The notes under the pieces: generated by a model | What the model was told of the DNA's origin: nothing | The model's database searches: none | What the model saw: the letters and a program-made list of their open reading frames with translations, nothing else | In this document: piece by piece, positions 34,310 to 44,756 of the stretch | Position numbering within the stretch: position 1 is the first letter of the stretch | How the letters are laid out: every line of letters begins with the position of its first letter | Program-made: the position numbers and the translations under genes | DNA from: CAYVQE01 sp964633205 | GTDB taxonomy: Bacteria > Myxococcota > B64-G9 | DNA length: 64,000 bases | Direction: 5' to 3' | Assembly: GCA_964633205.1 (NCBI GenBank) | Contig: CAZWFN010000002.1 | Coordinates: 1-64,000 of the forward strand

Positions 34310-34764
34310 TCGTAGAGCTCCCCGCCGTAGATCAGGATCAGGATCAGCTTCACCAGCACGCCCGAGGCGACCAGGGTGGCCGAGGTCTCGACCACTCCCT
34401 GGCGATCGATCCACATGCCGACCAGGCCCGGGATGATGAAGCCGATGGCGCCGAGCTGGATGGTCTCGTCGCCGAGATCGAAGACCATGAGATTGCGAAA
34501 CAGCGAGCCCAACAAGAAGCCCACCAGGATGATGACCACGGTCCGCCGGCGGCCGAACAGGATGGTGAAGTTGCTCAGCAGCATCACCACCAGCCAGGTG
34601 GCCACCCCGAGCACCATGGTCATCAGCACCCGCAGTGGGTCGGTCAGGTTCAGCGCAATGTAGCCCGGCACCACCATGCCGCCGGCTGCCAGGCCCATGG
34701 TCTCGGAAAAGACCAGGCTGACGACCAGACCGATACCGATGGCGTTGGGAATCAGGTCTTCCAC
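34300..34764 (-). CDS. pgsC: Poly-gamma-glutamate synthase subunit PgsC
   Basis: A 154-aa membrane protein with four or five helices, PgsC/CapC family. Family-type sequence: GIGLVVSLVFSETMGLAAGG, MVVPGYIALNL and GAIGFIIPGLVGMWIDRQG. With PgsB it forms the polymerising complex. Overlaps pgsB (13 bases) and pgsW (10 bases). Confidence 0.92.
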   Translation of the reverse strand: MEDLIPNAIGIGLVVSLVFSETMGLAAGGMVVPGYIALNLTDPLRVLMTMVLGVATWLVVMLLSNFTILFGRRRTVVIILVGFLLGSLFRNLMVFDLGDETIQLGAIGFIIPGLVGMWIDRQGVVETSATLVASGVLVKLILILIYGGELYEWL

Positions 34765-35969
34765 GGTGCGTCTCCTGCTGCCAGCTCCTCGGGTGGAATG
34801 GCCCGGTTCTGGAAGTACTCGACGATCTCATTGCCGCCGCCGCCGATGTTGCCCATGCCGAACACCTGGCCCTTCTTGCCGATCTGGGCCATGGAGCGCT
34901 CGAACACCACCGGGGCGCCGGCGTGCTCCAGCTCGATCAGCTTCTCCGGGTGCAGCCCGCCTTCCAGGGCCGCCTCCAGCGCCAGCCGCGTGCCCGATCC
35001 GGTCAGCAGGGCGCGGTCCAGACCCTCCAGCCGGGACAGGATGGCGCCCAGCTGTATGCTGCGGTGCGGCCGATCGATGCGGCAGTTGAGCAGCACCACC
35101 TGCTGCCGCGGCCCCGGGTAGAGCTGCTGCACGCGCTGCCAGATGGCCAGTGTGGAGTCGGGGTCGTTGGCGGCCAGGGCGTTGATGAACTCGACTTCCT
35201 TGGCCCAGAAGGCCAGCCGGATGATGCGCAGCGCCCCGATGTCGGGCTCGGCCGCCCACATGCCAGCCAGCGCCCGCTCGCGCCCGACGCCCGCCTCGCG
35301 GCAGGCGCACAGCGCTACGGCCACGTTCTCGGGATGCTCGACATAGCTGAAGCCGCGCATGGTCTCCTCGGTGATGGCCTCGGACTCCGGGGTGACCGGG
35401 ATCAGGGTAGTCGTGCGCTGGTGGCAGGCCAGCCGCAGGATGGCCAGCAGCTCCGGGTTGGTCTCGCCGGTGACCAGCACGCCCTGGCGCGGAGTGGTGC
35501 CGGCCAGGGCCATGGCCACATGGTAGACGGTGGGGCCCATGGCTTCCAGGTGGTCCGGCCGGGCGTTGGTCAGCACGCCGACGTGCGAGCGCAGCATGCG
35601 ATCCTCGCACAGCACCTGGTAGCGCGGGTTGAGCGCCATGCACTCGGCCACCAGCGCGTCCGAACGCCGGCGGGCGGCCACCGCTACGGCGCGCACCTGC
35701 TCGATGATGTTGGCCCGGCCCTGGCGCTGGATGGTGTACTCGCTGCCGTCCTCCAGGATCATGCGCGGCCGCGAGCCGGTCGTCTTGGCACAGGTGCGCA
35801 CGTCGCCGGCCCGCAGGCCGGCGGCGATCAGCCGGGTCACCGAAGACTTGCCGCGGGTGCCGTTGACGTGGATGCGGGTGGCGACCCGGCGCAGGTTGCG
35901 CCGATGGGCCAGCATCTCCCAACCCAGCAGACCGAGCAGGATCGCCAGGATGATGGTCAGCACACTCAA
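34752..35969 (-). CDS. pgsB: Poly-gamma-glutamate synthase ligase PgsB
   Basis: ATP-dependent amide ligase of the Mur/folyl-ligase fold, 405 aa, making gamma-linked glutamate polymer. Short N-terminal membrane helix (about 3-18), P-loop HVNGTRGKSSVTRL (35-48), and the conserved ECMALNPRYQ and TNARPDHLEAMG motifs. TTG 35969 is chosen as start because gggag lies 10 bases upstream; GTG 35963 is an alternative. First gene of pgsB-pgsC-pgsW. The pgsA/capA amidase-like subunit is absent here. Confidence 0.92.
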   Translation of the reverse strand: MSVLTIILAILLGLLGWEMLAHRRNLRRVATRIHVNGTRGKSSVTRLIAAGLRAGDVRTCAKTTGSRPRMILEDGSEYTIQRQGRANIIEQVRAVAVAARRRSDALVAECMALNPRYQVLCEDRMLRSHVGVLTNARPDHLEAMGPTVYHVAMALAGTTPRQGVLVTGETNPELLAILRLACHQRTTTLIPVTPESEAITEETMRGFSYVEHPENVAVALCACREAGVGRERALAGMWAAEPDIGALRIIRLAFWAKEVEFINALAANDPDSTLAIWQRVQQLYPGPRQQVVLLNCRIDRPHRSIQLGAILSRLEGLDRALLTGSGTRLALEAALEGGLHPEKLIELEHAGAPVVFERSMAQIGKKGQVFGMGNIGGGGNEIVEYFQNRAIPPEELAAGDAPWKT

Positions 35970-36120
35970 CGGTCGACGGCTCCCGATGCAATCGCGCGGG
36001 ATGGCAATCGGCCACCCGCTGACGGATTGGCTTTGATCGCAAGCGATGGTACTGCCGAGAGGGGATGCACCGCAAGCGATTTGGCCGGGGGAGCGGCAGC
36101 CACTCGCGGGCGCGGGTGGC

Positions 36121-36573
36121 TCAGGCGAAATCGATCATGGCATCGCCGGTGGCTACCTTCTGGCCGGTCTGGACGTGGATGGTGCCGATGGTGGCGTCGC
36201 GGTCGGAGCGGATCTCGTTCTCCATCTTCATCGCTTCGAGCACCAGCAGCACGTCGCCGGCCGCCACTTGCTGGCCGGGCTCGACCAGCAGTCGGGTGAC
36301 CACGCCGGGCATCATCGCCCGCAGCGCATCGCCCGGCGCGCTGGCGCCGCCGGCGGGCTTGGGCGTAGGCGCTGCGGCCGCGGCCATGGGCGGCGGAGCG
36401 GGCGCAGGCTGCGCCGCGGCCGGCTTGGCGGCCACCGCCGAGCGGTCGTGGATCTGGACCTCGACCGGGGTTCCGTCGACCAGCACGCTGGCCCGGTCGC
36501 CCTCGATGCGCTGGACCTGGACCCGAAACGAGCGGCCTTCGATCTCCAGCTCCAGCTCGTGTCCCTGGCTCAT
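36121..36573 (-). CDS. Biotin carboxyl carrier protein
   Basis: A 150-aa biotin carrier of an acyl-CoA carboxylase or Na-pumping decarboxylase. An N-terminal beta domain, an Ala/Pro hinge (about 48-80) and the biotinyl domain with K116 in LEAMKMENEI. The carboxylase and transferase subunits are not adjacent. ATG 36573 is preceded by gggagg. Confidence 0.9.
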   Translation of the reverse strand: MSQGHELELEIEGRSFRVQVQRIEGDRASVLVDGTPVEVQIHDRSAVAAKPAAAQPAPAPPPMAAAAAPTPKPAGGASAPGDALRAMMPGVVTRLLVEPGQQVAAGDVLLVLEAMKMENEIRSDRDATIGTIHVQTGQKVATGDAMIDFA

Positions 36574-36676
36574 CTGTGCGTACCTCCCGGAAGCGATGGC
36601 GGACCCATGGTACCGCGATTTGTACCGCAGGCAAGGAGAATCGGCCCGTGGCGGCGGGCCGATTGCGGCATCCGGG

Positions 36677-37612
36677 TCAGCGGGCCAGCTCGGCCTCGAC
36701 CCGGCGCACGCCGTCGTAGGTCTCGTCGGCCACCGGCACCCAGCCGTTGATGCCCAGAGTCGGTGCCAGCACCCGCCGGCCTTCGCGGTCCAGGCTGTTG
36801 GTGCGCAGCAGGATGCGGCGGATGGCGCGCGACAGTCCGCCGTCCAGCCCGGGCCGCAGACACCAGGCGTCGTAGGGGATGCGGCCGGTCTTGGCCACGA
36901 TGACCAGATCGCCCACCGGCCGGCCGTCGGCCCGGGCGTCGCGCAGCGCTCCCGTCCAGGTGGCGGCCACATCCCAGCGGCCGGCGAACAGGCCCTCGAG
37001 GCAGGCGCGGTGGTCGCCGCCGAAGGCGACGGCGCCCAGCGCGGTCTCGGGATCCAGGCCGTTGCGGCGCAGCCAGGCCAGCGGAAACAGGTAGCCGGAG
37101 GTGGAGCCGGGGTCGGCGAAGCACGCCCGGGCCCCGGCCAGCCGCGAGCGCAGGGCGTGGGGGTTGTCGCGGCGGGCCACCAGGTAGGAGGAGTAGTCGG
37201 TCGAGCCCCGGGCCACCTGCAGCGCGATCAGCTCCAGCTCGGGCAGTCGGTGTCGAGCGCGGACGTAGGCCAGCGGTGACAGCTTGACCAGGTCGACCTG
37301 GCCGCGGGCCACCCGATCGACCAGCTCTCCGTAGGAGCCGGTGACCAGCAGCTGCACCGGCCGGCCGAGCTGTTCGGCCAGGTGTGCGGCCAGCGGGGCG
37401 AAGCGGGTGCGGGTCGAGGCCACCCCGACCACCGGCGTCATGCCGAAGGTCAGCGCCGCGGCGTCCGGCTCCGGCTGTGCGCTCGGCGCCTCGGCGCCGG
37501 TAGCGGACACCGGTGGTTCTTCGCCGGCCGTTCCGGCCAGCGTCGCCCTTGCCAGGCACAGCAGCGCGATGGCCAGGCCGCGGACGGCGCGCTGGGGGTG
37601 GTTCGGATTCAT
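36677..37612 (-). CDS. PhnD-like periplasmic binding protein
   Basis: A 311-aa exported substrate-binding protein (PhnD/phosphonate-binding family). Signal-like N-terminus (GLAIALLCLARATLA), then FGMTPVVGVASTRTRFAPLA, YGELVDRVARGQVDLVKLSP and CFADPGSTSGYLFPLAWL, which form the two lobes. No ABC transporter follows. It is coupled by a 4-base overlap to an upstream diguanylate cyclase, so it is more likely the extracellular sensor of that enzyme than a transport component. Confidence 0.85.
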   Translation of the reverse strand: MNPNHPQRAVRGLAIALLCLARATLAGTAGEEPPVSATGAEAPSAQPEPDAAALTFGMTPVVGVASTRTRFAPLAAHLAEQLGRPVQLLVTGSYGELVDRVARGQVDLVKLSPLAYVRARHRLPELELIALQVARGSTDYSSYLVARRDNPHALRSRLAGARACFADPGSTSGYLFPLAWLRRNGLDPETALGAVAFGGDHRACLEGLFAGRWDVAATWTGALRDARADGRPVGDLVIVAKTGRIPYDAWCLRPGLDGGLSRAIRRILLRTNSLDREGRRVLAPTLGINGWVPVADETYDGVRRVEAELAR

Positions 37613-38994
37613 CGGGCCGCCTCCACTCGGTTGCGGCCGCCGGCCTTGGCCCGGTAGAGCGCCTGGTCGGCGCGTTCGATCAGTGCGGCCGCATCCTCGT
37701 CCTGGCCGGCGGCCAGCTCGGCAACCCCGATGCTGATCGTCAGCCGGCCGCCCGGCTGCTCCCCGCCGCCTTCGAAGTCGCGTTGCTCGATGGCCCGGCG
37801 CAGCTTTTCGGCCGCCTTGACCCCCTGGCGCAGACCGGTATCGAGCAGGGCCACGCAGAACTCCTCGCCGCCGAAGCGGCCGATGATGTCGATCGAGCGC
37901 AGGTTGGCCCGCAGCAGCTCGGCCAACCCGGCCAACAGATGATCGCCGGCCAGGTGGCCGTGGCTGTCGTTGAAGTGCTTGAAGTGATCCACGTCCAGCA
38001 TCAACAGGCTCAGCCGGTGATCGCCGCGCTGGGCGCGCATCACCTCGAACTCCAGGCGGTTGAGCAGGTGGCTCTTGTTGGCCAGCCCGGTCAGCCCGTC
38101 GGTGGTGGCCACCTGCTCCAGCCGGGCGTTGGCTTCGCTGAGCTGTTGGTTGGCCAACTCGAGCGCCTGGTTCTTGTCCACGATCTGCTGCGAGCGCTCG
38201 GCCACCTTGGCCTCCAGGTCGCGGGTGTAGGCGGCCAGCTCGGAGGCGGTGGCGTTGAACACACGCGCCAGAGTGGCCAGCTCGTCGCGGCCGCCGCGCT
38301 CGGGAACCCGCTGGTCCAGGTCGCCGCCGCCGATGCGTTCGGCGGTGGTCGACAGCAGGCGCACCGGGCGCACCACCAGTCGCTGCAGGCCGCCGGCCAG
38401 GGCCAGCCCGGTGACACCCATCAGCAACAAGGTCAGCGCCAGCAGTTGCCAGCGCAGCTGTCCGATCCGGTTCTGCAGCGGCTGCAGCGAGAACTGCGCC
38501 AGCAGCGTGCCCCAGCGCAGGCCCGAACGCACCGGGTAGGACAATGCCAGCCGCGGCTGGCCCCCGGGGCCCCGGCGGCGCTCGATCTGCGTCCGGGGCG
38601 AGGCCATGGCCCGGCGGGTGAAGGGGTCGTCGAGCACCCGGCCGTACTCGGTCTCGCGGGTGTGGGCCAGTACCCGGCCGGCCGGGTTGACCACGCACAG
38701 CTCGACCAGGTCGCGGATGGGGTCGGCATCCCGGCCGCGGCCGCCCGGCGGCACGTAGGGCTGCTCTTCGGGCTCGCGGAACTGGGCCAAGAAGTCGTCC
38801 AGCCGCTCGATCTCGTGGCTGGCCAGGCTGATCGAGCAGGGCACCGCCAGAGCGGCCAGCAGCGAGCGGCCCCGGTGCTCCATCTCCTCCAGCAGCAGCT
38901 CCTCGGTCAGGGCCACGCCGGTCAGTCCGGCCAGGCCGACCAGGGGCACCAGCAGGCCCACCACCAGCAAGGTCAGCTTCGAACGGATGCTCAC
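37609..38994 (-). CDS. Membrane diguanylate cyclase (HAMP-GGDEF)
   Basis: Makes cyclic di-GMP; 461 aa. Two membrane helices (about 8-28 and 180-205) flank a periplasmic sensor region. A HAMP domain, a coiled coil and a GGDEF domain follow. The active site reads FGGEEF (about 373-378), with an intact inhibitory RxxD (RSID) five residues before it. TTDGLTGLANKSH and LDVDHFKHFNDSHGH are present. GTG 38994 has ggaggcgg upstream. The operon partner is the PhnD-like protein. Confidence 0.93.
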   Translation of the reverse strand: MSIRSKLTLLVVGLLVPLVGLAGLTGVALTEELLLEEMEHRGRSLLAALAVPCSISLASHEIERLDDFLAQFREPEEQPYVPPGGRGRDADPIRDLVELCVVNPAGRVLAHTRETEYGRVLDDPFTRRAMASPRTQIERRRGPGGQPRLALSYPVRSGLRWGTLLAQFSLQPLQNRIGQLRWQLLALTLLLMGVTGLALAGGLQRLVVRPVRLLSTTAERIGGGDLDQRVPERGGRDELATLARVFNATASELAAYTRDLEAKVAERSQQIVDKNQALELANQQLSEANARLEQVATTDGLTGLANKSHLLNRLEFEVMRAQRGDHRLSLLMLDVDHFKHFNDSHGHLAGDHLLAGLAELLRANLRSIDIIGRFGGEEFCVALLDTGLRQGVKAAEKLRRAIEQRDFEGGGEQPGGRLTISIGVAELAAGQDEDAAALIERADQALYRAKAGGRNRVEAAR

Positions 38995-39106
38995 GGTGTT
39001 GTCCGCCTCCAGGCCAACCATAGCGGTCCCGCTGGGCTGGAGGCAAGCTGCCGCCCGGAGCCAGATCCGGGTGCCGCAATACCGCGCAATGAGCGCCCGC
39101 GGCGCA

Positions 39107-39135
39107 TCGACAGGTCGCGGCCGGGGGTTTATCCT
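39107..39135 (+). promoter_or_regulatory. Putative sigma-70 promoter of the mosaic lipoprotein gene
   Basis: TCGACA at 39107, 17 bases, TATCCT at 39130, about 31 bases before the start codon at 39166. Confidence 0.4.
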
Positions 39136-39165
39136 GATATCGTGGACTGGTGCGGAGGTGCAGCC

Positions 39166-40851
<1,686 letters not shown>

Positions 40852-40866
40852 CTTCCATCGCGCCGC

Positions 40867-41733
40867 TCACTTGGCCAGCAGGTCGAGCTCGACCTCGGTG
40901 CCCGACGACGGGGCGCCGAGGCCGGCGGACAGCAGGATGCGGGCCAGGCCGTCGCACTTGGGATGGAAGCCCAGCATGGTGATGCCGTTGCTGGCGAAGT
41001 CGCTGCTGTCGGCCGACTCGATGATGCCGAAGCCGCGCACCGGGTTGAGCGGGCATTCGGCGTCGACCGTGGCCGCCGCCAGCAGGGTCTGGTCGCCGAA
41101 GGCCTGGTGATCGCCCGAGCGGCCGGCGCCCTGGCGCACGCCGTGGATGGTCAGCCGATCGTCGCTGGGATCGCCCGGGGTGTCGCCGCGGTCGACGTCG
41201 ACCAGCCACATCGACTGGCTGAGCTCGAAGCGCTCGCTGCCGGCCAGCTCGATGTCGAGGTCGTAGAAGATGACCTTGAGCCTGTCGTCCTCGGCATCCG
41301 GGTCGGCGCGATCCATTTCGAAGCGGGTGACCAGAAAGGCGTGGACCCGCTCGACCAGCAGCCGCTCGCCCGAGACGTCCACGTCGCCGAACACCGCTGT
41401 GAACAGCCCGTTTTGCTCCGAGGTCATGGCCCCGGTGACCAGGATGCGGCCCTCGGCGCCCGGTGCCAGCGGCAGGGGACACCGCTGGTCGACGATCAGA
41501 TCGACCACCCCGCCGCAAGGCGGATCAGCGCAGTTGGTCGAGAACTCGGCGCAGGGCGAGGGTTGGCCGTCGAAGGCCGCCATGGCCAGCGCGGCGGCAT
41601 GGCCGATGGGCGCGGCCACGGCCAGACCCTGCTCCACCGGGCGCACCGAGGGCTCGAAGAAGGGATCCTCGCAGGCGGCCAGCGACGCCACCAGCAGCAG
41701 ACACAGCACGGGGGCTGAAAGGCGGCTCATCAT
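40867..41733 (-). CDS. Lipoprotein of unknown function
   Basis: A 288-aa exported protein. Signal with lipobox SLAAC at about residue 21, followed by a beta-rich body with a Cys cluster (CAEFSTNCADPPCGG) and an Asp-rich stretch (DRADPDAEDDRLKVIFYDLD). No family recognised. ATG 41733 is preceded by gggagg. Convergent with the mosaic lipoprotein gene, 15 bases apart. Confidence 0.65.
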   Translation of the reverse strand: MMSRLSAPVLCLLLVASLAACEDPFFEPSVRPVEQGLAVAAPIGHAAALAMAAFDGQPSPCAEFSTNCADPPCGGVVDLIVDQRCPLPLAPGAEGRILVTGAMTSEQNGLFTAVFGDVDVSGERLLVERVHAFLVTRFEMDRADPDAEDDRLKVIFYDLDIELAGSERFELSQSMWLVDVDRGDTPGDPSDDRLTIHGVRQGAGRSGDHQAFGDQTLLAAATVDAECPLNPVRGFGIIESADSSDFASNGITMLGFHPKCDGLARILLSAGLGAPSSGTEVELDLLAK

Positions 41734-41783
41734 CGGATCCTCCCATCGTCAAGACCATCGGCGGTCGCAAGGCCCGCAGCGCC

Positions 41784-42716
41784 TCAGCGCTCGGCATCCG
41801 CATCCGCCTCGTCGGCGGGCGTTGCATCACCGGCCCGTTTCTCACCGCGGCCGCGCTCGATCATCTGATCGAGCGGCAGCCGGGTCAGCTGTTCCTCGTC
41901 TTGTTCCTTCGCCGGGCCGCGTTGGATCTCGATCTGCCTGGCGGGCTGCCGGCGTTGCCGGCGGCGCAGCGGGGGCTCGTCGGGAAACAGCCAGCGATGC
42001 AAGCTGCGATCGCCGACCCGCAGGGCCAGCGGGTGGGGTGCCGTCTCCAGCTCGGGCAGGGCCGCCAGCAGCTTCTGCTCGTCGCTGGCGGCCAGCAGCC
42101 GCTCCACCAGAGCCAGGCTCTGGCGGTAGCACCAGGCGGTGCGCGCCGGATTGCCGCGCAGCCGCCAGTTGATCTCCAGCGCGGCCAGCTCGGCCGAGGT
42201 GGTCGGCCCGCGGCCCACCGGACGCCGGCCCTCGAAGTGCTGCGCCAGGCCCTCGTGCAACCAGGTGGGGCAGTGCGGTCCGGCCTGGTGGTCGATCAGG
42301 TAGTGGGTCAGCTCGTGGGCCAGCAGGCCGCCCAGCCGGCCGATGCGGTGCATGCGGCGGATCTGCTTGGCAGGCTGGGTGATGATGCCGGTGCGCTGGG
42401 AGTAGATGGCCTGGGTGTGCCGGCCGCGGCCGGTATGGGCGTGGAAGGTCTGGGCGTCGTCGGCGATCATCAGCCGCACCATGGGCCTGCCGGTCAACTC
42501 CACCCCGAAGCGTGGCGCCAGAGCGCGCAGCTTCTCGCAGGCCAGTTCGGCCACCTCGGGTCCGATGGTGCCGTTGGGCTCGACCGGATCCTCGAGCGCC
42601 ACCACCACCTCGGGGCAGTCGCTCAGCTCGTAGGGCTCGGCCGCCGCCGGACCGGCCAGCAGCAGCACGGCAGCGGCCAGCGCAACCCGGGAGCCGATCA
42701 ATGGGGTGTAGCGCAT
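41784..42716 (-). CDS. Exported HExxH metallopeptidase-like protein
   Basis: A 310-aa secreted protein with a cleavable signal (LLLAGPAAA). Zinc motif HELTH followed by WLHEGLAQHFEG, i.e. HExxH...E, the gluzincin arrangement of small peptidase-like proteins. The C-terminus is Arg/Gln/Glu-rich low complexity. Substrate unknown. ATG 42716 has ggagg upstream. Divergent from speA. Confidence 0.78.
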   Translation of the reverse strand: MRYTPLIGSRVALAAAVLLLAGPAAAEPYELSDCPEVVVALEDPVEPNGTIGPEVAELACEKLRALAPRFGVELTGRPMVRLMIADDAQTFHAHTGRGRHTQAIYSQRTGIITQPAKQIRRMHRIGRLGGLLAHELTHYLIDHQAGPHCPTWLHEGLAQHFEGRRPVGRGPTTSAELAALEINWRLRGNPARTAWCYRQSLALVERLLAASDEQKLLAALPELETAPHPLALRVGDRSLHRWLFPDEPPLRRRQRRQPARQIEIQRGPAKEQDEEQLTRLPLDQMIERGRGEKRAGDATPADEADADAER

Positions 42717-42780
42717 CGACGACCTCCACGATCGCTTCGATTCTAGCCCTTTTGCCAGGTCGAGCTCAACGGTGGTCGGT

Positions 42781-42809
42781 TTGACCCTTGCCGGCGGCGC
42801 CGCTATGCT
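42781..42809 (+). promoter_or_regulatory. Sigma-70 promoter of speA
   Basis: TTGACC, 17 bases, TATGCT. The predicted start of transcription is about 14 bases before ATG 42830, so the leader is very short, with the gcgagga ribosome site near its 5' end. Confidence 0.55.
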
Positions 42810-42829
42810 GCCAGCGCGAGGACGATGAC

Positions 42830-44728
42830 ATGGACGCCTGGACCATCGACGACGCCCGCGAGCAGTACCTGGTCTCGGCCTGGGGCGCGCCTTACGTCGA
42901 TATCAACGAACGCGGTCACGTGGAGGTGGCCCCGGCGGGAGCCGACGGCGGCCGGGTCGATCTGAAGGATCTGGTCGATGACCTGCTCGGCCGCGGGCTG
43001 TCGCTGCCGATGCTGGTGCGCTTCAACGGCATCCTGGAGCACCGCATCCAGGCCCTGCACGCCGCCTTCGATCGGGCCCGGCGCGAGTACGACTACGCCG
43101 GCGTCTACCGGGCGGTGCTGCCGGTCAAGGTCAACCAGCGCCGCCAGGTGGTCGAGCAGCTGCTGCGCTGCGGCCGGGCCCAGCACCTGGGCCTGGAGGT
43201 GGGCTCGAAGCCAGAGCTGATGCTGGCGCTGGCGCTGGTCGACGATCCCGAGGCATTGATCGTGTGCAACGGCTACAAGGACGCCGGCACGCTGGAGGCG
43301 GCGCTGTCGGCCCAGCGGCTGGGGCGCCGGGTGCTGGTGGTGGTCGATCGCTTCGAGGGCCTGGAGCCGCTGCTGCGGGCGGCCGAGCGGTTGGGGCTGG
43401 AGCCGCACATCGGCCTGCGGGCCAAGCTGTCCAGCCGCGGCAGCGGCAAGTGGCGCGAGTCGGGCGGCGACCGCAGCAAGTTCGGCCTGACGGCCGGCGA
43501 GCTGTTGCAGGCCGTGGCCGCGCTCGAGCGGCGCGGCCTGCTGGGGCGGCTGGAGATGCTCCATTTCCACCTGGGCTCGCAGCTGGCCGACATCAGCGCG
43601 GTCAAAAACGCCCTGCGCGAGTCCTGCCGGCTGTACGTCGATCTGGTTCGGCTGGGCGCCGGGCTGCGGCTGTTCGACGTCGGCGGCGGGCTGGCCGTCG
43701 ACTACGACGGCTCGCGCACCCGGTCGCTGTCCTCGATGAACTACAGCCTGCAGGAGTACGCCAACGATGTGGTGGCCACGGTGGGTGACGCCTGCCGTGA
43801 CGCCGGGCTGGCCATGCCGACGCTGATCTCGGAGAGCGGCCGCGCCCTGTGCGCCCACCACGCGGTGCTACTGTTCGACGTGCTGGGAGTCAACAGCCGC
43901 AGCTCGGATGAGGTACCGCGCGCTCCTGGAGACGCGGACCACGCGATCCACCACCTGCTGTGGGAGGCGTACAACACCGTCAGCCGCAAGGCCTACCAGG
44001 AGGCCTACAACGACCTGTTGGAGTACCGCCAGCAGATTCAGTTGCTGTATGGCCACGGCGGGCTGGACCTGTCGGCCAGGGCCTACGCCGAGGAGTTGGC
44101 CTGGGCCTGTGCCCAGCGCATCCGCCGGGTCGTTCACCAGCTCGACTACGTCCCGGAGGAGCTCGACGCTCTCGAGCACCACGTGGCCGACACCTACTAC
44201 TGCAACCTGTCGGTCTTCCAGTCGGCGCCCGACCACTGGGCGGTGCGCCAGTTGTTCCCGGTGATGCCGATCCACCGGCTGGAGCAACGGCCGACCCGAC
44301 CGGCCACCATCGCCGATTTGACCTGCGACTCGGATGGGCGCATCGACCGTTTCATCGACCTGCGCGACGTGCGCGACACCCTGCTGTTGCATCCGCACCC
44401 GCCGGACGATGCGCCTTACGTGCTCGGCCTGTTTTTGGTCGGCGCCTACCAGGAGACCCTGGGGGCGATGCACAACTTGTTCGGTGCCCCGGCCGCGGTG
44501 CACGTCGACGTGGCCGCCGACGGGGTGGCGGTCTCGGAGCTGGCGCCCGGCCAGACCGTCGGCGCAGTGCTCGAGCGGATGGATTATGACCGGCGGGCTC
44601 TGACCGAACGGCTGAGCAAGGCCGCCGACCGTGCCTTGCGTCGAGGGGACATCGGTGTCGACGACGTCCGGCGGCTGATGGACCGCTTCGCGGCCGAGCT
44701 CGACAGCAGCACCTACCTGGAGCCGTGA
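42830..44728 (+). CDS. speA: Biosynthetic arginine decarboxylase
   Basis: PLP enzyme converting arginine to agmatine for polyamine synthesis, 632 aa, normal length. Barrel domain with PLP lysine K100 (VLPVKVNQRRQVVEQLL), FNGILEHRI, the LHFHLGSQLADI loop and GGGLAVDYDGS. The C-terminal half (ISESGRALCAHHAVL, FLVGAYQETLGAMHNLFG) is canonical. ATG 42830 was chosen by fit to the family N-terminus and the promoter position. Confidence 0.95.
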   Translation: MDAWTIDDAREQYLVSAWGAPYVDINERGHVEVAPAGADGGRVDLKDLVDDLLGRGLSLPMLVRFNGILEHRIQALHAAFDRARREYDYAGVYRAVLPVKVNQRRQVVEQLLRCGRAQHLGLEVGSKPELMLALALVDDPEALIVCNGYKDAGTLEAALSAQRLGRRVLVVVDRFEGLEPLLRAAERLGLEPHIGLRAKLSSRGSGKWRESGGDRSKFGLTAGELLQAVAALERRGLLGRLEMLHFHLGSQLADISAVKNALRESCRLYVDLVRLGAGLRLFDVGGGLAVDYDGSRTRSLSSMNYSLQEYANDVVATVGDACRDAGLAMPTLISESGRALCAHHAVLLFDVLGVNSRSSDEVPRAPGDADHAIHHLLWEAYNTVSRKAYQEAYNDLLEYRQQIQLLYGHGGLDLSARAYAEELAWACAQRIRRVVHQLDYVPEELDALEHHVADTYYCNLSVFQSAPDHWAVRQLFPVMPIHRLEQRPTRPATIADLTCDSDGRIDRFIDLRDVRDTLLLHPHPPDDAPYVLGLFLVGAYQETLGAMHNLFGAPAAVHVDVAADGVAVSELAPGQTVGAVLERMDYDRRALTERLSKAADRALRRGDIGVDDVRRLMDRFAAELDSSTYLEP

Positions 44729-44756
44729 TCGCGCTCGGCGGCCCGAGGAGGACGAG

